The notes beneath the pieces were generated by a model, which searched no databases, was not told the DNA's origin, and saw nothing but the letters and a program-made list of their open reading frames with translations. Shown one piece after another: positions 36,794 through 47,741 of a stretch of 64,000 bases of DNA (position 1 is its first letter; each line of letters starts with the position of its first letter). The stretch lies in the NCBI RefSeq assembly GCF_018129005.1, contig NZ_JAAEDL010000010.1:1-64000 (forward strand), read 5' to 3'. Both the position numbers and the translations under genes were made by a program. This stretch comes from Neoroseomonas eburnea (GTDB lineage: Bacteria > Pseudomonadota > Alphaproteobacteria > Acetobacterales > Acetobacteraceae).

Positions 36794-37213
36794 ATGCTGC
36801 AGCCTAAGCGCACCAAGTTCCGCAAGGCCCACAAGGGCCGCATCCATGGCCTGGCCAAGGGCGGCTTCTCGCTGTCCTTCGGCGGGTTCGGCCTCAAGGC
36901 CCTCGAGCCGGAGCGCGTGACCGCGCGCCAGATCGAGGCCGCGCGTCGTGCGATCACCCGTGCGATGAAGCGTCAGGGCCGCGTGTGGATCCGCATTTTC
37001 CCGGACGTGCCGGTTTCCACCAAGCCGGCCGAAGTCCGCATGGGTTCCGGCAAGGGCGCGCCCGAATACTGGGTGTGCCGCGTGAAGCCGGGCCGCGTCA
37101 TGTTCGAGATCGACGGCGTGCCCGCCGAGACGGCGCGCGAAGCGCTGAGCCTCGGTGCGGCGAAGCTGCCGATCAAGACCAAGTTCGTCACCCGTCTGGG
37201 TGCGGAGGCCTGA
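36794..37213 (+). CDS. rplP: 50S ribosomal protein L16
   Basis: A 139-residue protein beginning [20 protein letters not shown]. It holds the signature [20 protein letters not shown] and the conserved Arg-rich [16 protein letters not shown] segment near the A-site tRNA elbow. It lies 12 bases after rpsC and one base before rpmC. Confidence 0.98.
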   Translation: MLQPKRTKFRKAHKGRIHGLAKGGFSLSFGGFGLKALEPERVTARQIEAARRAITRAMKRQGRVWIRIFPDVPVSTKPAEVRMGSGKGAPEYWVCRVKPGRVMFEIDGVPAETAREALSLGAAKLPIKTKFVTRLGAEA

Positions 37214-37214
37214 T

Positions 37215-37430
37215 ATGGCTGCGACCAAGATCGGCGATGTCCGCGCCAAGTCGGCGGACGAGCTGAACACCATGCTGCTCGACCTGCGCAAGGAGCAGTT
37301 CAACCTGCGCTTCCAGCGCGCGACCGGCCAGCTTGAGGCGCTTTCGCGCATCAGGCAGGTCCGCCGCGACATCGCGCGGGTGAAGACCATCATCGGCGAG
37401 CGCACGCGCAGCGCCGCCAACCAGGCCTGA
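37215..37430 (+). CDS. rpmC: 50S ribosomal protein L29
   Basis: A 71-residue two-helix protein from ATG 37215 ([20 protein letters not shown]), with [18 protein letters not shown] and [14 protein letters not shown]. It sits at the tunnel exit beside L23. rplP ends one base before. Confidence 0.97.
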   Translation: MAATKIGDVRAKSADELNTMLLDLRKEQFNLRFQRATGQLEALSRIRQVRRDIARVKTIIGERTRSAANQA

Positions 37431-37446
37431 GAGGAGACCGACGGCG

Positions 37447-37725
37447 ATGCCGAAGCGCGTCCTCACCGGGCGGGTCGTCAGCGACAAGACGGACAAGACC
37501 ATCACGGTCTTGGTCGAGCGTCGCGTGATGCATCCGCTCTACAAGAAGTTCATCCGGCGCTCGAAGAAGTATGCCGCGCATGACGATGCCAACCTGTGCA
37601 AGGAAGGCGACGTGGTGCAGATCGAGGAGTGCCGTCCGATCTCGAAGTCGAAGTCCTGGGTGGTGATCGAGCGCAATGGCGCGGCGGTCGAGCGGCCGGG
37701 CTTCCTCGGCGCGGCGGAGGCCTGA
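37447..37725 (+). CDS. rpsQ: 30S ribosomal protein S17
   Basis: A 92-residue OB-fold protein: [20 protein letters not shown], the S17 signature [19 protein letters not shown], and a short tail with an additional [12 protein letters not shown]-like end. It binds 16S helix 11. It lies 16 bases after rpmC and 3 bases before rplN. Confidence 0.97.
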   Translation: MPKRVLTGRVVSDKTDKTITVLVERRVMHPLYKKFIRRSKKYAAHDDANLCKEGDVVQIEECRPISKSKSWVVIERNGAAVERPGFLGAAEA

Positions 37726-37728
37726 TCC

Positions 37729-38097
37729 ATGATCCAGGTCGAATCCAACCTCGAGGTCGCGGACAATTCCGGCGCGCGGCGTGTCCAGTGCATCAAGGTT
37801 CTGGGCGGCTCCAAGCGGAAGACCGCGGGCGTGGGCGACGTGATCGTCGTCTCCGTGAAGGAAGCGATTCCCCGCGGCAAGGTGAAGAAGGGGACGGTGG
37901 AGCGCGCGGTGATCGTGCGCACCGCCTACCCGGTGCGTCGGCAGGACGGCACGGTGATCCGCTTCGACCGCAACGCGGCCGTGCTGATCAACAAGCAGAA
38001 CGAGCCGATCGGCACCCGCATCTTCGGACCGGTGGTGCGTGAACTTCGCGCGAAGAAGTTCATGAAGATCATCTCGCTCGCGCCGGAGGTGCTGTAA
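37729..38097 (+). CDS. rplN: 50S ribosomal protein L14
   Basis: A 122-residue protein, exactly the usual length: [20 protein letters not shown], then the signature [21 protein letters not shown] and [20 protein letters not shown]. It forms intersubunit bridges with helix 14 of 16S rRNA. rplX starts 2 bases after the stop. Confidence 0.98.
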   Translation: MIQVESNLEVADNSGARRVQCIKVLGGSKRKTAGVGDVIVVSVKEAIPRGKVKKGTVERAVIVRTAYPVRRQDGTVIRFDRNAAVLINKQNEPIGTRIFGPVVRELRAKKFMKIISLAPEVL

Positions 38098-38099
38098 CC

Positions 38100-38420
38100 A
38101 TGGCCGCGAAGATCCGTAAGGGCGACCGCGTCCAGGTCCTCACGGGCAAGGACAAGGGCCGCCAGGGCGAAGTGATCCGGGTGGTTCCCGCCGAAGGCCG
38201 CGCCTTCGTGCAGGGTGTCAACCTGGCGAAGCGGCACCAGAAGCCGCAGGGCATGGGCCGCCCCGGCGGCATCATCGAGAAGGAGGCGTCGATCGACCTC
38301 TCCAACCTCGCCCTGCTGGATCCGAAGTCGGGCAAGCCGACCCGGGTCGGCTTCAAGGTGCTCGAGGACGGCAAGAAGGTCCGGGTGGCGAAGGCCTCCG
38401 GCGAGGTGCTCGACGCATGA
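38100..38420 (+). CDS. rplX: 50S ribosomal protein L24
   Basis: A 106-residue protein with an N-terminal KOW motif ([20 protein letters not shown]) and the loop [19 protein letters not shown]. It is an early 50S assembly initiator. Its stop overlaps the rplE start by four bases (ATGA), indicating coupled translation. Confidence 0.97.
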   Translation: MAAKIRKGDRVQVLTGKDKGRQGEVIRVVPAEGRAFVQGVNLAKRHQKPQGMGRPGGIIEKEASIDLSNLALLDPKSGKPTRVGFKVLEDGKKVRVAKASGEVLDA

Positions 38421-38977
38421 GCGACGTGAAGGAACAGCCTCGGCTGCGCCGCTTCTACGACGATGTGGTGCGCAAGCGCCTCGTCGAGGAGTTCGGGTAC
38501 AAGAACCCGATGGAAGTGCCGAAGCTCGAGAAGATCGTGATCAACATGGGCGTCGGCGAAGCCGCCGGCGACCAGAAGAAGCTCGACGCGGCCGTGGCCG
38601 AGCTGACGGCGATCGCTGGTCAGAAGCCGGTGAAGACCAAGGCGAAGAAGGCCATCGCGGGCTTCAAGATCCGCGAGGGCATGGCGATCGGCACCAAGGT
38701 GACGCTCCGCCAGCAGCGGATGTACGAGTTCCTCGACCGGCTCGTGACCATCGCGCTGCCTCGCCTTCGCGACTTCCGTGGGCTGCCGGGGAGCAAGGGC
38801 TTCGACGGGCGGGGGAACTTCTCCCTCGGCCTCAAGGAGCAGATCGTGTTCCCCGAGATCAGCTACGACAAGGTGGACGCGATCCGCGGCATGGACATCG
38901 TCTTCGTCACCACGGCGAAGACCGACAAGGAAGCGAAGGCGCTGCTGAAGGCGTTCGAGCTTCCCTTCCAGAACTGA
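38417..38977 (+). CDS. rplE: 50S ribosomal protein L5
   Basis: A 186-residue protein. [20 protein letters not shown] is the L5 signature, followed by [20 protein letters not shown] and [20 protein letters not shown]. It binds 5S rRNA and contacts the P-site tRNA through its loop. It ends 55 bases before rpsN, the widest gap in this part of the operon. Confidence 0.98.
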   Translation: MSDVKEQPRLRRFYDDVVRKRLVEEFGYKNPMEVPKLEKIVINMGVGEAAGDQKKLDAAVAELTAIAGQKPVKTKAKKAIAGFKIREGMAIGTKVTLRQQRMYEFLDRLVTIALPRLRDFRGLPGSKGFDGRGNFSLGLKEQIVFPEISYDKVDAIRGMDIVFVTTAKTDKEAKALLKAFELPFQN

Positions 38978-39032
38978 TTTTGGAAAACCGCCGGGGGTGA
39001 CCCCCCGGCAGGTTCCGGAGGACCGAGACGGT

Positions 39033-39338
39033 ATGGCCAAGACCTCGTCTGTCGAGAAGAACAAGCGGCGTGAGCGGCTTTCCAAGCTGCATGCGTCGAA
39101 GCGCGCCGCCCTGAAGGCCGTGGTCATGGACCGCGAGCTGCCGGTGGAGGACCGCTTCGAGGCGTCGCTGAAGCTCGCCCAGCTTCCGCGCAACGGCGCC
39201 GCGAATCGCGTGCGCCTGCGTTGCGAAGTGACCGGCCGCCCCCGCGGCAACTACCGCAAGTTCAAGCTGTGCCGTAACCAGCTGCGGGAACTGGCCTCGA
39301 AGGGCCAGATCCCCGGTGTGGTCAAGGCAAGCTGGTAA
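39033..39338 (+). CDS. rpsN: 30S ribosomal protein S14 (zinc-free type)
   Basis: A 101-residue protein, [20 protein letters not shown]. The C-terminal RNA-binding part reads [20 protein letters not shown], without the paired CxxC zinc motifs of the short form. It is the long, C-minus S14 common in proteobacteria. It binds the 30S head near S10 and S19. Confidence 0.97.
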   Translation: MAKTSSVEKNKRRERLSKLHASKRAALKAVVMDRELPVEDRFEASLKLAQLPRNGAANRVRLRCEVTGRPRGNYRKFKLCRNQLRELASKGQIPGVVKASW

Positions 39339-39351
39339 GGAAGGACCGGCC

Positions 39352-39750
39352 ATGTCCATGTCCGATCCGCTGGGCGATATGCTCACCCGCATCCGCAACG
39401 CACAGGCTGCCCGGCAGTCGCGTTGCAAGGCACCGGCGTCGAAGCTGCGTGAGAACGTGCTCGAGGTGCTGAAGCGCGAGGGGTATATCCGCGCCTGGCG
39501 TACCGAGGAGCTGCGCCCCGGCGTGCGCTTCATCGATATCGAGCTGAAGTATTCGGAAGGCGAGCCCGCCATCAAGGAGATCACCCGCATCTCCAAGCCC
39601 GGCCGGCGCGTCTATTCGAAGATCGCGGAGCTGCCCAGGGTCTACAACGGCCTCGGCACTTCCATCCTCTCCACGCCGCGCGGCGTGATGAGCGAGAACG
39701 AGGCCCGCGCCGCCAATGTCGGCGGCGAGGTCCTCTGCCGCGTGTTCTGA
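39352..39750 (+). CDS. rpsH: 30S ribosomal protein S8
   Basis: A 132-residue protein from ATG 39352 ([20 protein letters not shown]). It ends with the signature [20 protein letters not shown]. In E. coli S8 represses the spc operon at a site near rplE, and no such site was tested here. rplF begins 16 bases downstream. Confidence 0.97.
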   Translation: MSMSDPLGDMLTRIRNAQAARQSRCKAPASKLRENVLEVLKREGYIRAWRTEELRPGVRFIDIELKYSEGEPAIKEITRISKPGRRVYSKIAELPRVYNGLGTSILSTPRGVMSENEARAANVGGEVLCRVF

Positions 39751-39766
39751 CGGGGGGCTGAAGCAC

Positions 39767-40300
39767 ATGTCTCGCGTTGGGAAATATCCCGTGCCGGTGC
39801 CGGCGGGCGTCACGCTCGCGCTGGCCGGCCGCACGCTGACTGCCAAGGGCAAGCTCGGCGAGCTCAAGCTCGACCTCACGGATGACGTGGACGTCGAGAT
39901 CAAGGCGAACGAGGTCGCGGTTTCCCCGCGGCGCACGGATCGTCGCGCTCGCACCATGTGGGGCACGACGCGCAGCCTGATCAACTCGATGGTCACCGGC
40001 GTCTCCACCGGCTTCACCAAGTCCATGGAGATCAACGGCACGGGTTACCGCGCCGCGGTGCAGGGCTCGGAGCTGGTGTTGAACCTCGGCTACAGCCACG
40101 AGATCCGCTACGCGATCCCGAAGGGGATCAAGATCACCTGCGAGAAGCCGACCGCCGTGAAGGTGGAAGGCTCCGACAAGCGCCAGGTGGGCCAGGTGGC
40201 GGCCGAGATCCGCGCGTACCGCGGCCCCGAGCCCTACAAGGGCAAGGGCGTCAAGTACGACAACGAGACCATCCTCCGGAAGGAGGGTAAGAAGAAGTAA
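39767..40300 (+). CDS. rplF: 50S ribosomal protein L6
   Basis: A 177-residue two-domain protein: [20 protein letters not shown], then the second repeat with [20 protein letters not shown] and the signature [20 protein letters not shown]. Its TAA shares one base with the rplR ATG (TAATG), so the genes are coupled. Confidence 0.97.
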   Translation: MSRVGKYPVPVPAGVTLALAGRTLTAKGKLGELKLDLTDDVDVEIKANEVAVSPRRTDRRARTMWGTTRSLINSMVTGVSTGFTKSMEINGTGYRAAVQGSELVLNLGYSHEIRYAIPKGIKITCEKPTAVKVEGSDKRQVGQVAAEIRAYRGPEPYKGKGVKYDNETILRKEGKKK

Positions 40301-40662
40301 TGGCCAGCAAGCTCGACCTCGAGGCGCGCCGCCGGCGCCGCCTCCGCTTCCAGCTCCGGCAGAAGTCCGGCGGGCGCGTGCGCCTGTCGGTGTTCCGCTC
40401 GGGCCGCCATATCTACGCGCAGATCATCGACGACAAGGCGGGGCGCACGCTCGCGGCCGCCTCCTCGCTCGAGAAGACGATGCGCGACGGGCTCAAGACC
40501 GGCGCCGACAAGGATGCGGCGGCGGCGGTCGGCAAGCTGGTGGCCGAACGCGCGATCGCGGCGGGAGTGACGGAAGTCGTCTTCGACCGTGGTCCCTATC
40601 TCTACCATGGGCGCGTCAAGGCGCTCGCGGACGGCGCCCGCGAGGGCGGGCTGTCGTTCTGA
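40300..40662 (+). CDS. rplR: 50S ribosomal protein L18
   Basis: A 120-residue protein with a basic N-terminus ([20 protein letters not shown]), [20 protein letters not shown], and the terminal [20 protein letters not shown]. It binds 5S rRNA with L5. It overlaps rplF by one base and is followed after 12 bases by rpsE. Confidence 0.97.
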   Translation: MASKLDLEARRRRRLRFQLRQKSGGRVRLSVFRSGRHIYAQIIDDKAGRTLAAASSLEKTMRDGLKTGADKDAAAAVGKLVAERAIAAGVTEVVFDRGPYLYHGRVKALADGAREGGLSF

Positions 40663-40674
40663 GGATGATGCAGC

Positions 40675-41304
40675 ATGGCACGTGAACCGAGGACCGGCGG
40701 CGAGGGCGGCGGCGAGGGCGGTGACCGCCGTCGCCGTGGAGGCCGTGATCGCGGCGAGCAGCGCGTCGAGCGCCAGGAAGGCGACGAGCTGAAGGACAAG
40801 CTCGTCACCATCAACCGCGTCGCCAAGGTGGTGAAGGGTGGCCGTCGCTTCTCCTTCGCGGCCCTGGTCGTGGTCGGCGACGAGAAGGGCCGTGTGGGCT
40901 GGGGCGCGGGTAAGGCCCGCGAGGTGCCGGAGGCGATCCGCAAGGCGACGGAGCGTGCGAAGCGCACGATGATCCGCGTGCCGATGCGCGAGGGCCGCAC
41001 CCTGCACCATGACGTGATCGGCGAGTTCGGCGCCGGCCGCGTCATCCTGCGCGCCGCGCCCGCGGGCACCGGCATCATCGCCGGCGGCCCGATGCGCGCG
41101 GTGTTCGAGACGCTCGGCATGGGCGACGTCGTCGCCAAGTGCACGGGGTCGGCGAACCCGCACAACATGGTGAAGGCCACCTTCGCGGCGCTGCAGCGCT
41201 GCACCTCCCCGCGCGCGGTCGCAGCACGCCGCGGCAAGAAGGTCGCCGACATCCTCGGCCAGAAGAAGGACGCCCCCGAGGCGACGGAGGCCGCGAATGG
41301 CTGA
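40675..41304 (+). CDS. rpsE: 30S ribosomal protein S5
   Basis: A 209-residue protein. The first 35 residues are an unusual Gly/Glu/Arg-rich extension ([20 protein letters not shown]). Then comes the canonical [20 protein letters not shown], with the S5 signature [21 protein letters not shown]5 guards the mRNA entry and decoding accuracy. Its last 8 bases overlap rpmD. Confidence 0.97.
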   Translation: MAREPRTGGEGGGEGGDRRRRGGRDRGEQRVERQEGDELKDKLVTINRVAKVVKGGRRFSFAALVVVGDEKGRVGWGAGKAREVPEAIRKATERAKRTMIRVPMREGRTLHHDVIGEFGAGRVILRAAPAGTGIIAGGPMRAVFETLGMGDVVAKCTGSANPHNMVKATFAALQRCTSPRAVAARRGKKVADILGQKKDAPEATEAANG

Positions 41305-41485
41305 CCAGAAGAAGACCGTGAAGGTGACCCAGCACGGGTCCCCGATCGGCCGCAAGCCGGGCCAGAAGGAGACCCTGATCGGTCTCGGCCTGAACAAGCG
41401 TCACCGCACGCGGGAACTGGAGGACACTCCGGCCGTGCGCGGCATGATCCGCAAGGTCGCGCACTTGGTGCGCGTCGAGGACTGA
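41297..41485 (+). CDS. rpmD: 50S ribosomal protein L30
   Basis: A 62-residue protein ([20 protein letters not shown], then [20 protein letters not shown]), the compact bacterial L30. Its start lies within the end of rpsE (8-base overlap), indicating translational coupling. rplO starts 3 bases after its stop. Confidence 0.95.
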   Translation: MADQKKTVKVTQHGSPIGRKPGQKETLIGLGLNKRHRTRELEDTPAVRGMIRKVAHLVRVED

Positions 41486-41488
41486 GCC

Positions 41489-41977
41489 ATGAAGCTCAAT
41501 GACATCCGCGACAACGAGGGCGCCCGCCCGAAGTTCAAGCGCATCGGCCGGGGCATTGGCTCCGGCAAGGGCAAGACCGGCGGCCGCGGCGTGAAGGGCC
41601 AGAAGGCGCGCACCGGCGTGTCGATCAACGGGTTCGAGGGCGGTCAGCTCCCGATCTACCGGCGCATGCCGAAGCGCGGCTTCGTGAACGTGTTCCGCAA
41701 GGACTATGCGGTGCTGAACCTCGGCGCGCTTGATGCGGCGATCGAAGCGGGCCGTCTCCCGGCCGGCGAGGCGATCGACGAGGCGGCGCTGAAGGCGGCC
41801 GGCCTGGTGCGCACCTCGGCCAAGCTCGCGGGCGTGCGCCTGCTGGCGAAGGGCGAGATCAAGCGCGCGGTCACCATCACCGTCTCCGGTGCCTCGGCGG
41901 CCGCGATCGCGGCGGTGCAGGCCGCCGGCGGCAGCGTGACCGTCACCGCGGCGCCGGCGGAAGCCGCGTCGGAGTGA
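41489..41977 (+). CDS. rplO: 50S ribosomal protein L15
   Basis: A 162-residue protein. The Gly/Lys-rich N-terminal arm is [20 protein letters not shown] and [20 protein letters not shown]. The globular C-terminal domain ends with an Ala-rich [20 protein letters not shown]. It is a late 50S assembly protein. A 97-base gap with a strong hairpin precedes secY. Confidence 0.97.
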   Translation: MKLNDIRDNEGARPKFKRIGRGIGSGKGKTGGRGVKGQKARTGVSINGFEGGQLPIYRRMPKRGFVNVFRKDYAVLNLGALDAAIEAGRLPAGEAIDEAALKAAGLVRTSAKLAGVRLLAKGEIKRAVTITVSGASAAAIAAVQAAGGSVTVTAAPAEAASE

Positions 41978-42024
41978 CCCTTGCCCCCGGCCGGCCGCGT
42001 GGCTAGGTCAGGGTCCCGGTCTTC

Positions 42025-42058
42025 GCTGCGGCGCGCGGGGCAACCCGGGCGCCGCAGC
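42025..42058 (+). promoter_or_regulatory. Hairpin in the secY leader
   Basis: GCTGCGGCGC (42025-42034) and GCGCCGCAGC (42049-42058) form a perfect 10-bp stem with a 14-base loop. It ends 4 bases before the secY ribosome site TAGGAGG (42062-42068). No T-tract follows, so an RNA element that tunes secY translation is more likely than a terminator (inference). Confidence 0.55.
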
Positions 42059-42074
42059 GTTTAGGAGGATATGC

Positions 42075-43433
<1,359 letters not shown>

Positions 43434-43452
43434 CGAAGGGGGAAGTACGCGG

Positions 43453-44106
43453 ATGAACCTGATCCTGCTGGGCCCTCCGGGGGCCGGGAAGGGCACGCAG
43501 GCCAAGCGGCTTGAAGACCAGTACGGGATCGCCCAGATCTCGACCGGCGACATGCTGCGCGCCGAGGTGAAGTCCGGCAGTGAGATCGGCCTCAAGGCCA
43601 AGGCCATCATGGAGCGCGGCGAGCTCGTCCCGGACGAGGTCATCACCGCCATGCTGGCCGAGCGGGTGTCCCGCCCGGACTGCGCCAAGGGCTTCATCCT
43701 GGACGGCTTCCCGCGCACCGAGCCGCAGGCTGCGGCGCTGGACCGGATGCTCGCCGACAAGGGGCTGAAGCTCGACCACGTGATCGAGCTCAAGGTGGAC
43801 GACGCCGCGCTGGTCGAGCGCATCGCTGGGCGCTTCACCTGCGCGAGCTGCGGCGCGGGCTACCACGATACCTTCAAGCCGACCGCGAAGGCGGGGGTAT
43901 GCGACGTCTGCGGCGGGACGGAATTTACCCGCCGCGCCGACGATAAGGCGGAGACGGTGGCGGCCAGGCTCGATGCCTATCACCGCCAGACGGCGCCGCT
44001 GCTGCCCTACTACGCCGCCCAGGGGAAGCTGCGCGGCGTGGACGGGATGGCATCCATGGATGAGGTGGCGCGCCAGATCGGCGTGATCCTGTCCGGGAAG
44101 GCTTGA
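43453..44106 (+). CDS. adk: Adenylate kinase
   Basis: A 217-residue long-form kinase that interconverts ATP, AMP and ADP. The P-loop [10 protein letters not shown] is at residues 7-16, the AMP-binding region is [11 protein letters not shown], and FILDGFPRT is present. The LID carries four cysteines (130, 133, 150, 153) in CASC and CDVC, a zinc site common in Gram-positives and some alphaproteobacteria. It is placed after secY, as in many bacteria. Confidence 0.98.
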   Translation: MNLILLGPPGAGKGTQAKRLEDQYGIAQISTGDMLRAEVKSGSEIGLKAKAIMERGELVPDEVITAMLAERVSRPDCAKGFILDGFPRTEPQAAALDRMLADKGLKLDHVIELKVDDAALVERIAGRFTCASCGAGYHDTFKPTAKAGVCDVCGGTEFTRRADDKAETVAARLDAYHRQTAPLLPYYAAQGKLRGVDGMASMDEVARQIGVILSGKA

Positions 44107-44255
44107 CTCAGTGGGGGGCGGGGGCTAGATCGCCCGCTCCCGCGGCGGGGGGAGACCCCGGCCGCCGATTACCGTTGCATGACTGGTTCACTGCGCCGGA
44201 GGGGCTACCGCCCCGCATGGCGGTTTTTCGGGGCCTGGGCCCCAGGAGAGGCACT

Positions 44256-44633
<378 letters not shown>

Positions 44634-44634
44634 G

Positions 44635-45039
44635 ATGGCCCGCGAACCCCGCGGCGGTGCCCGTGGCCCCGTCAAGCGCAAGGAACGGAAGAACATCACG
44701 TCGGGCGTCGCCCACGTGCTGGCGTCGTTCAACAACACGATCGTGACCATCACGGACGCGCAGGGCAACGCCATCGCGTGGTCCTCCTCCGGTTCCCAGG
44801 GTTTCAAGGGCAGCCGGAAGTCCACCCCGTATGCTGCCCAGGTCGCCGCGGAAGACGCCGGCCGCAAGGCGCGCGAGCACGGGATGGAAACGCTCGAAAT
44901 CATGGTGTCCGGCCCCGGCTCGGGCCGCGAATCGGCGCTGCGCGCCCTGCAGGCGGTGGGCTTCTACGTCACCGCCATCAAGGACGTGACGCCCATCCCG
45001 CACAACGGCTGCCGCCCGCGGAAGCGTCGTCGCGTCTGA
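44635..45039 (+). CDS. rpsK: 30S ribosomal protein S11
   Basis: A 134-residue protein with an N-terminal basic lead and [21 protein letters not shown], the signature [20 protein letters not shown], and the conserved end [12 protein letters not shown]. It forms the platform next to the E-site mRNA. It begins one base after the rpsM stop. Confidence 0.98.
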   Translation: MAREPRGGARGPVKRKERKNITSGVAHVLASFNNTIVTITDAQGNAIAWSSSGSQGFKGSRKSTPYAAQVAAEDAGRKAREHGMETLEIMVSGPGSGRESALRALQAVGFYVTAIKDVTPIPHNGCRPRKRRRV

Positions 45040-45116
45040 ACAGGACGCGCCACGACATGCGCGTCTGATCCGACGCGCCGCTTCGTATCCGGGGCAGCCG
45101 AAAGGAGAGTGTGATC

Positions 45117-46130
45117 GTGCTCGAGAGGAATTGGCGTTCGCTGATCGAGACGCAGAAGTCCGTCGAGATGGGGGCGGACCCGCTGCGCACGGCGACGGTC
45201 GTGCTGGAGCCGCTGGAGCGCGGCTTCGGCATGACGCTGGGCAATGCGCTGCGTCGCGTGCTGCTCTCGTCGCTGCAGGGCGCCGCCGTGACGGCGATCC
45301 GCATCGACGGCGTGCTGCATGAATTCAGCAGCATCCAGGGCGTGCGCGAGGACGTGACGGACATCGTCCTCAACGTGAAGCAGCTCGCCATCCGGATGCA
45401 GGGCGAGGGGCCGAAGCGCCTCCAGCTCACCGCGACCGGCCCGGGCGAGGTGACGGCGGGGCAGATCCAGACCTCCGGCGACATCGAGGTGGCGAACCCC
45501 GATCTCGTGCTCTGCACGCTGGACGACGGTGCGAAGCTGGCGATGGAGCTCACGGTGGACATCGGCAAGGGCTACGTCCCCGCCGCCGAGAACCGCCCCG
45601 AGGACGCGCCGATCGGCCTGATCCCGGTGGATGCGATCTACTCCCCGGTGCGCCGCGTGGCGTATCGCGTGGAGCCGACCCGCGTCGGCCAGCGCACCGA
45701 CTTCGACAAGCTGATCCTGACGGTCGAGACGGACGGCACGCTGGCCCCCGAGGATGCGGTGGGCGTCGCCGCCCGCATCCTGCAGGAGCAGCTCCAGATC
45801 CTGATCAACTTCGACGAGCCGCGCGCGCGCGTCGAGGAGGAGATCCGCGACGACCTGCCGTTCAACCGCAACCTCCTCCGCAAGGTGGACGAGCTGGAAC
45901 TGTCGGTCCGCAGCGCGAACTGCCTGAAGAACGACAACATCGTCTACATCGGCGACCTGGTTCAGAAGACCGAGCAGGAGATGCTCCGCACCCCGAATTT
46001 CGGGCGCAAGTCGCTGAACGAGATCAAGGAAGTCCTCGCCTCGATGGGCCTCGGCCTCGGCATGACCGTCACCGGCTGGCCGCCCGAGAACATCGAGGAA
46101 CTCGCGAAGAAGGTGGAGGAGCCCTTCTGA
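45117..46130 (+). CDS. rpoA: DNA-directed RNA polymerase subunit alpha
   Basis: A 337-residue protein. The start is taken as GTG 45117 because AGGAG (45103-45107) then lies 9 bases upstream. The in-frame GTG at 45111 would leave only 3 bases. The N-terminal domain holds [20 protein letters not shown] and [20 protein letters not shown]. The C-terminal domain begins near residue 245 ([20 protein letters not shown]) and contains [20 protein letters not shown], which binds UP elements and activators. The 77-base gap to rpsK has no hairpin of note. Confidence 0.98.
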   Translation: MLERNWRSLIETQKSVEMGADPLRTATVVLEPLERGFGMTLGNALRRVLLSSLQGAAVTAIRIDGVLHEFSSIQGVREDVTDIVLNVKQLAIRMQGEGPKRLQLTATGPGEVTAGQIQTSGDIEVANPDLVLCTLDDGAKLAMELTVDIGKGYVPAAENRPEDAPIGLIPVDAIYSPVRRVAYRVEPTRVGQRTDFDKLILTVETDGTLAPEDAVGVAARILQEQLQILINFDEPRARVEEEIRDDLPFNRNLLRKVDELELSVRSANCLKNDNIVYIGDLVQKTEQEMLRTPNFGRKSLNEIKEVLASMGLGLGMTVTGWPPENIEELAKKVEEPF

Positions 46131-46157
46131 GGGCTGCCCGGGTAAGGAAATACAACC

Positions 46158-46583
46158 ATGCGTCACGGAATTGCCGGGCGTAAGCTCAGCGTCACCTCCG
46201 CCCATCGCGTCGCCATGTTCCGCAACATGGCGACCTCGCTGCTGAAGCACGAGCAGATCACCACCACCCTGCCGAAGGCCAAGGAGCTGCGCCCGTATGT
46301 CGAGCGCATCATCACCCTCGGCAAGCGTGGCGGCCTGCATGCCCGCCGCCAGGCGCTGGCGCAGATCCGCGACGAGAAGGTGGTGGCGAAGCTCTTCACC
46401 GAGATTGCCGACCGCTACAAGACCCGCCAGGGCGGCTATTGCCGCGTCCTCAAGGCCGGTATCCGCTACGGCGACGCCGCCACCATGGCGGTGATCGAGC
46501 TGGTGGACCGCAACGTCGCGGCCAAGGGCCAGGACAGCGGCCCGAAGCCGGAAGCGGCGGCGGAAGAGACTGCCGAATCCTGA
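46158..46583 (+). CDS. rplQ: 50S ribosomal protein L17
   Basis: A 141-residue protein: [20 protein letters not shown], then [20 protein letters not shown] and [20 protein letters not shown]. The tail [21 protein letters not shown] is acidic and variable. It closes the long ribosomal cluster and is followed by a strong hairpin at 46611. Confidence 0.98.
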   Translation: MRHGIAGRKLSVTSAHRVAMFRNMATSLLKHEQITTTLPKAKELRPYVERIITLGKRGGLHARRQALAQIRDEKVVAKLFTEIADRYKTRQGGYCRVLKAGIRYGDAATMAVIELVDRNVAAKGQDSGPKPEAAAEETAES

Positions 46584-46610
46584 TCGCGCAATCGCCGCGA
46601 CTAGCTGTGG

Positions 46611-46640
46611 AAGGGGCGGATGGGCAACCATCCGCCCCTT
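46611..46640. terminator. Bidirectional terminator-like hairpin after rplQ
   Basis: AAGGGGCGGATGG (46611-46623) pairs perfectly over 13 bases with CCATCCGCCCCTT (46628-46640), loop GCAA. It lies between the convergent rplQ and the 46648 gene, so it can serve both. On the plus strand no T-run follows, and on the minus strand its own AAGG/CCTT ends supply a short one. Confidence 0.7.
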
Positions 46641-46647
46641 CGCGGTT

Positions 46648-47100
46648 TCAGCGTGGCCCCATGGCCTCGGCCAGCGCCGGGATGAATTCGTGCAGGCCCG
46701 GGCGCAGCGCCTCCGGCCAGGCGCGCGGATCGGGCGGGACCGAAAGCCGCACGCCGCCGTTCTCGGTCAGCAGCAGGAAGATCCGCTCGTCGTGCACGTC
46801 GTAGGCGAGGAAGGCCCCGCCCATGCGGCAGCCTTCCAGCCGGCAGCCGAAGCCGTAGAGATAACGATCGTCGGCCAGCGCCACGGGTGGGCCGGGGTCG
46901 CGCAGCCGCGCCGCCAGCACGCTGCGATGCCCGCCGCTGTTGAAGCGGAGCGCCGTGGTCAATTCGTGTCGCTGCGCGAGGGCCAGGACGGGCTGACCGA
47001 GGACACTGGTGATCGACTCCTGGGTCGGTGCCGGCAAGGCGATGACCAGGCCCAGCAGGAACGGGGGGAGGGAACTCCTCCCCCGCATCCAATGCCGCAT
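46648..47100 (-). CDS. Hypothetical exported protein
   Basis: A 150-residue product. A signal-like N-terminus (MRHWMRGRSSLPPFLLGLVI) leads into a globular part with two close cysteines in YGFGCRLEGCRMGGAF and AYDVHDERIFLLLTENGG. No family was recognised with confidence. The pattern of paired cysteines in a small secreted domain is reminiscent of lysozyme-inhibitor-like folds, but this is only a resemblance. ATG 47100 is used. A GTG at 47109 would overlap the upstream stop, and an ATG at 47088 is possible. Codons 5-13 are encoded by a G-rich stem-loop like those found at gene ends here. Confidence 0.55.
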   Translation of the reverse strand: MRHWMRGRSSLPPFLLGLVIALPAPTQESITSVLGQPVLALAQRHELTTALRFNSGGHRSVLAARLRDPGPPVALADDRYLYGFGCRLEGCRMGGAFLAYDVHDERIFLLLTENGGVRLSVPPDPRAWPEALRPGLHEFIPALAEAMGPR

Positions 47101-47105
47101 GCGCT

Positions 47106-47735
47106 TCACAACAGCGGCAGCCGCGCCATCGCGGCCAGCACGGCCATGGCAGCCAGCACGCGGCCGGGCGCAACGCGGTGCGCCGGCATGCGCGCCACCA
47201 CCGAAACAGCCCAGCCTGCCAACACCACCGCCAACACTCCCGCCACGAAGCCCGCGCAGATCGAGATGCTGACCAGCACCGCCTCGCGCAATGTATCCTC
47301 CCACAGCACCGGGATCAGCGCCTCGCCATAGCTGCCGATGCGCGTTGTCGCCACGACCAGCGCCACCAGCGGCCCGGCCAAGCGTGGCGGCACCCCGCGC
47401 CAGGCCAGCACGGCAAGGACCAGCAGCCATGCCAGTTCGGCCATGATCTGCCAGCGGGGCATCACCTCCCCCGGGAGCCACCCGCTCTCGCCGCTGATGC
47501 CGGCCGCGGCGCGCCAGGCGACGGCACCGGCAGCGCCGAGCACCGCCCAGCCGCAGGCCGCGGGCAGCCCGGACGGTCCGCGCCGAAGCAGCAGCAGCGC
47601 GATCGCGGCCAGCACCGGCGGCGCCTTCCGCACCTCCGCTGCGGCGAGGATGGCGCCGAACATCGTTCCCCAGACGCCAAGCATCAACAGCGTCGCGGCC
47701 GCGATGATGGCGGCCGCGGTCAGGCCCGGCCGCAT
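47106..47735 (-). CDS. Hypothetical multi-pass membrane protein
   Basis: A 209-residue, Ala/Leu/Val-rich protein with about six predicted helices, for example LLMLGVWGTMFGAILAAAEV, WQIMAELAWLLVLAVLAWRG and ICAGFVAGVLAVVLAGWAVS. No family motif was recognised. It lies 6 bases downstream of the Bug receptor gene and 5 bases before the following hypothetical gene, so it may be part of a three-gene unit. It is not a TctB sequence that I can recognise, although the position after a Bug receptor makes a transport role possible. Confidence 0.55.
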   Translation of the reverse strand: MRPGLTAAAIIAAATLLMLGVWGTMFGAILAAAEVRKAPPVLAAIALLLLRRGPSGLPAACGWAVLGAAGAVAWRAAAGISGESGWLPGEVMPRWQIMAELAWLLVLAVLAWRGVPPRLAGPLVALVVATTRIGSYGEALIPVLWEDTLREAVLVSISICAGFVAGVLAVVLAGWAVSVVARMPAHRVAPGRVLAAMAVLAAMARLPLL

Positions 47736-47741
47736 CTGCCG

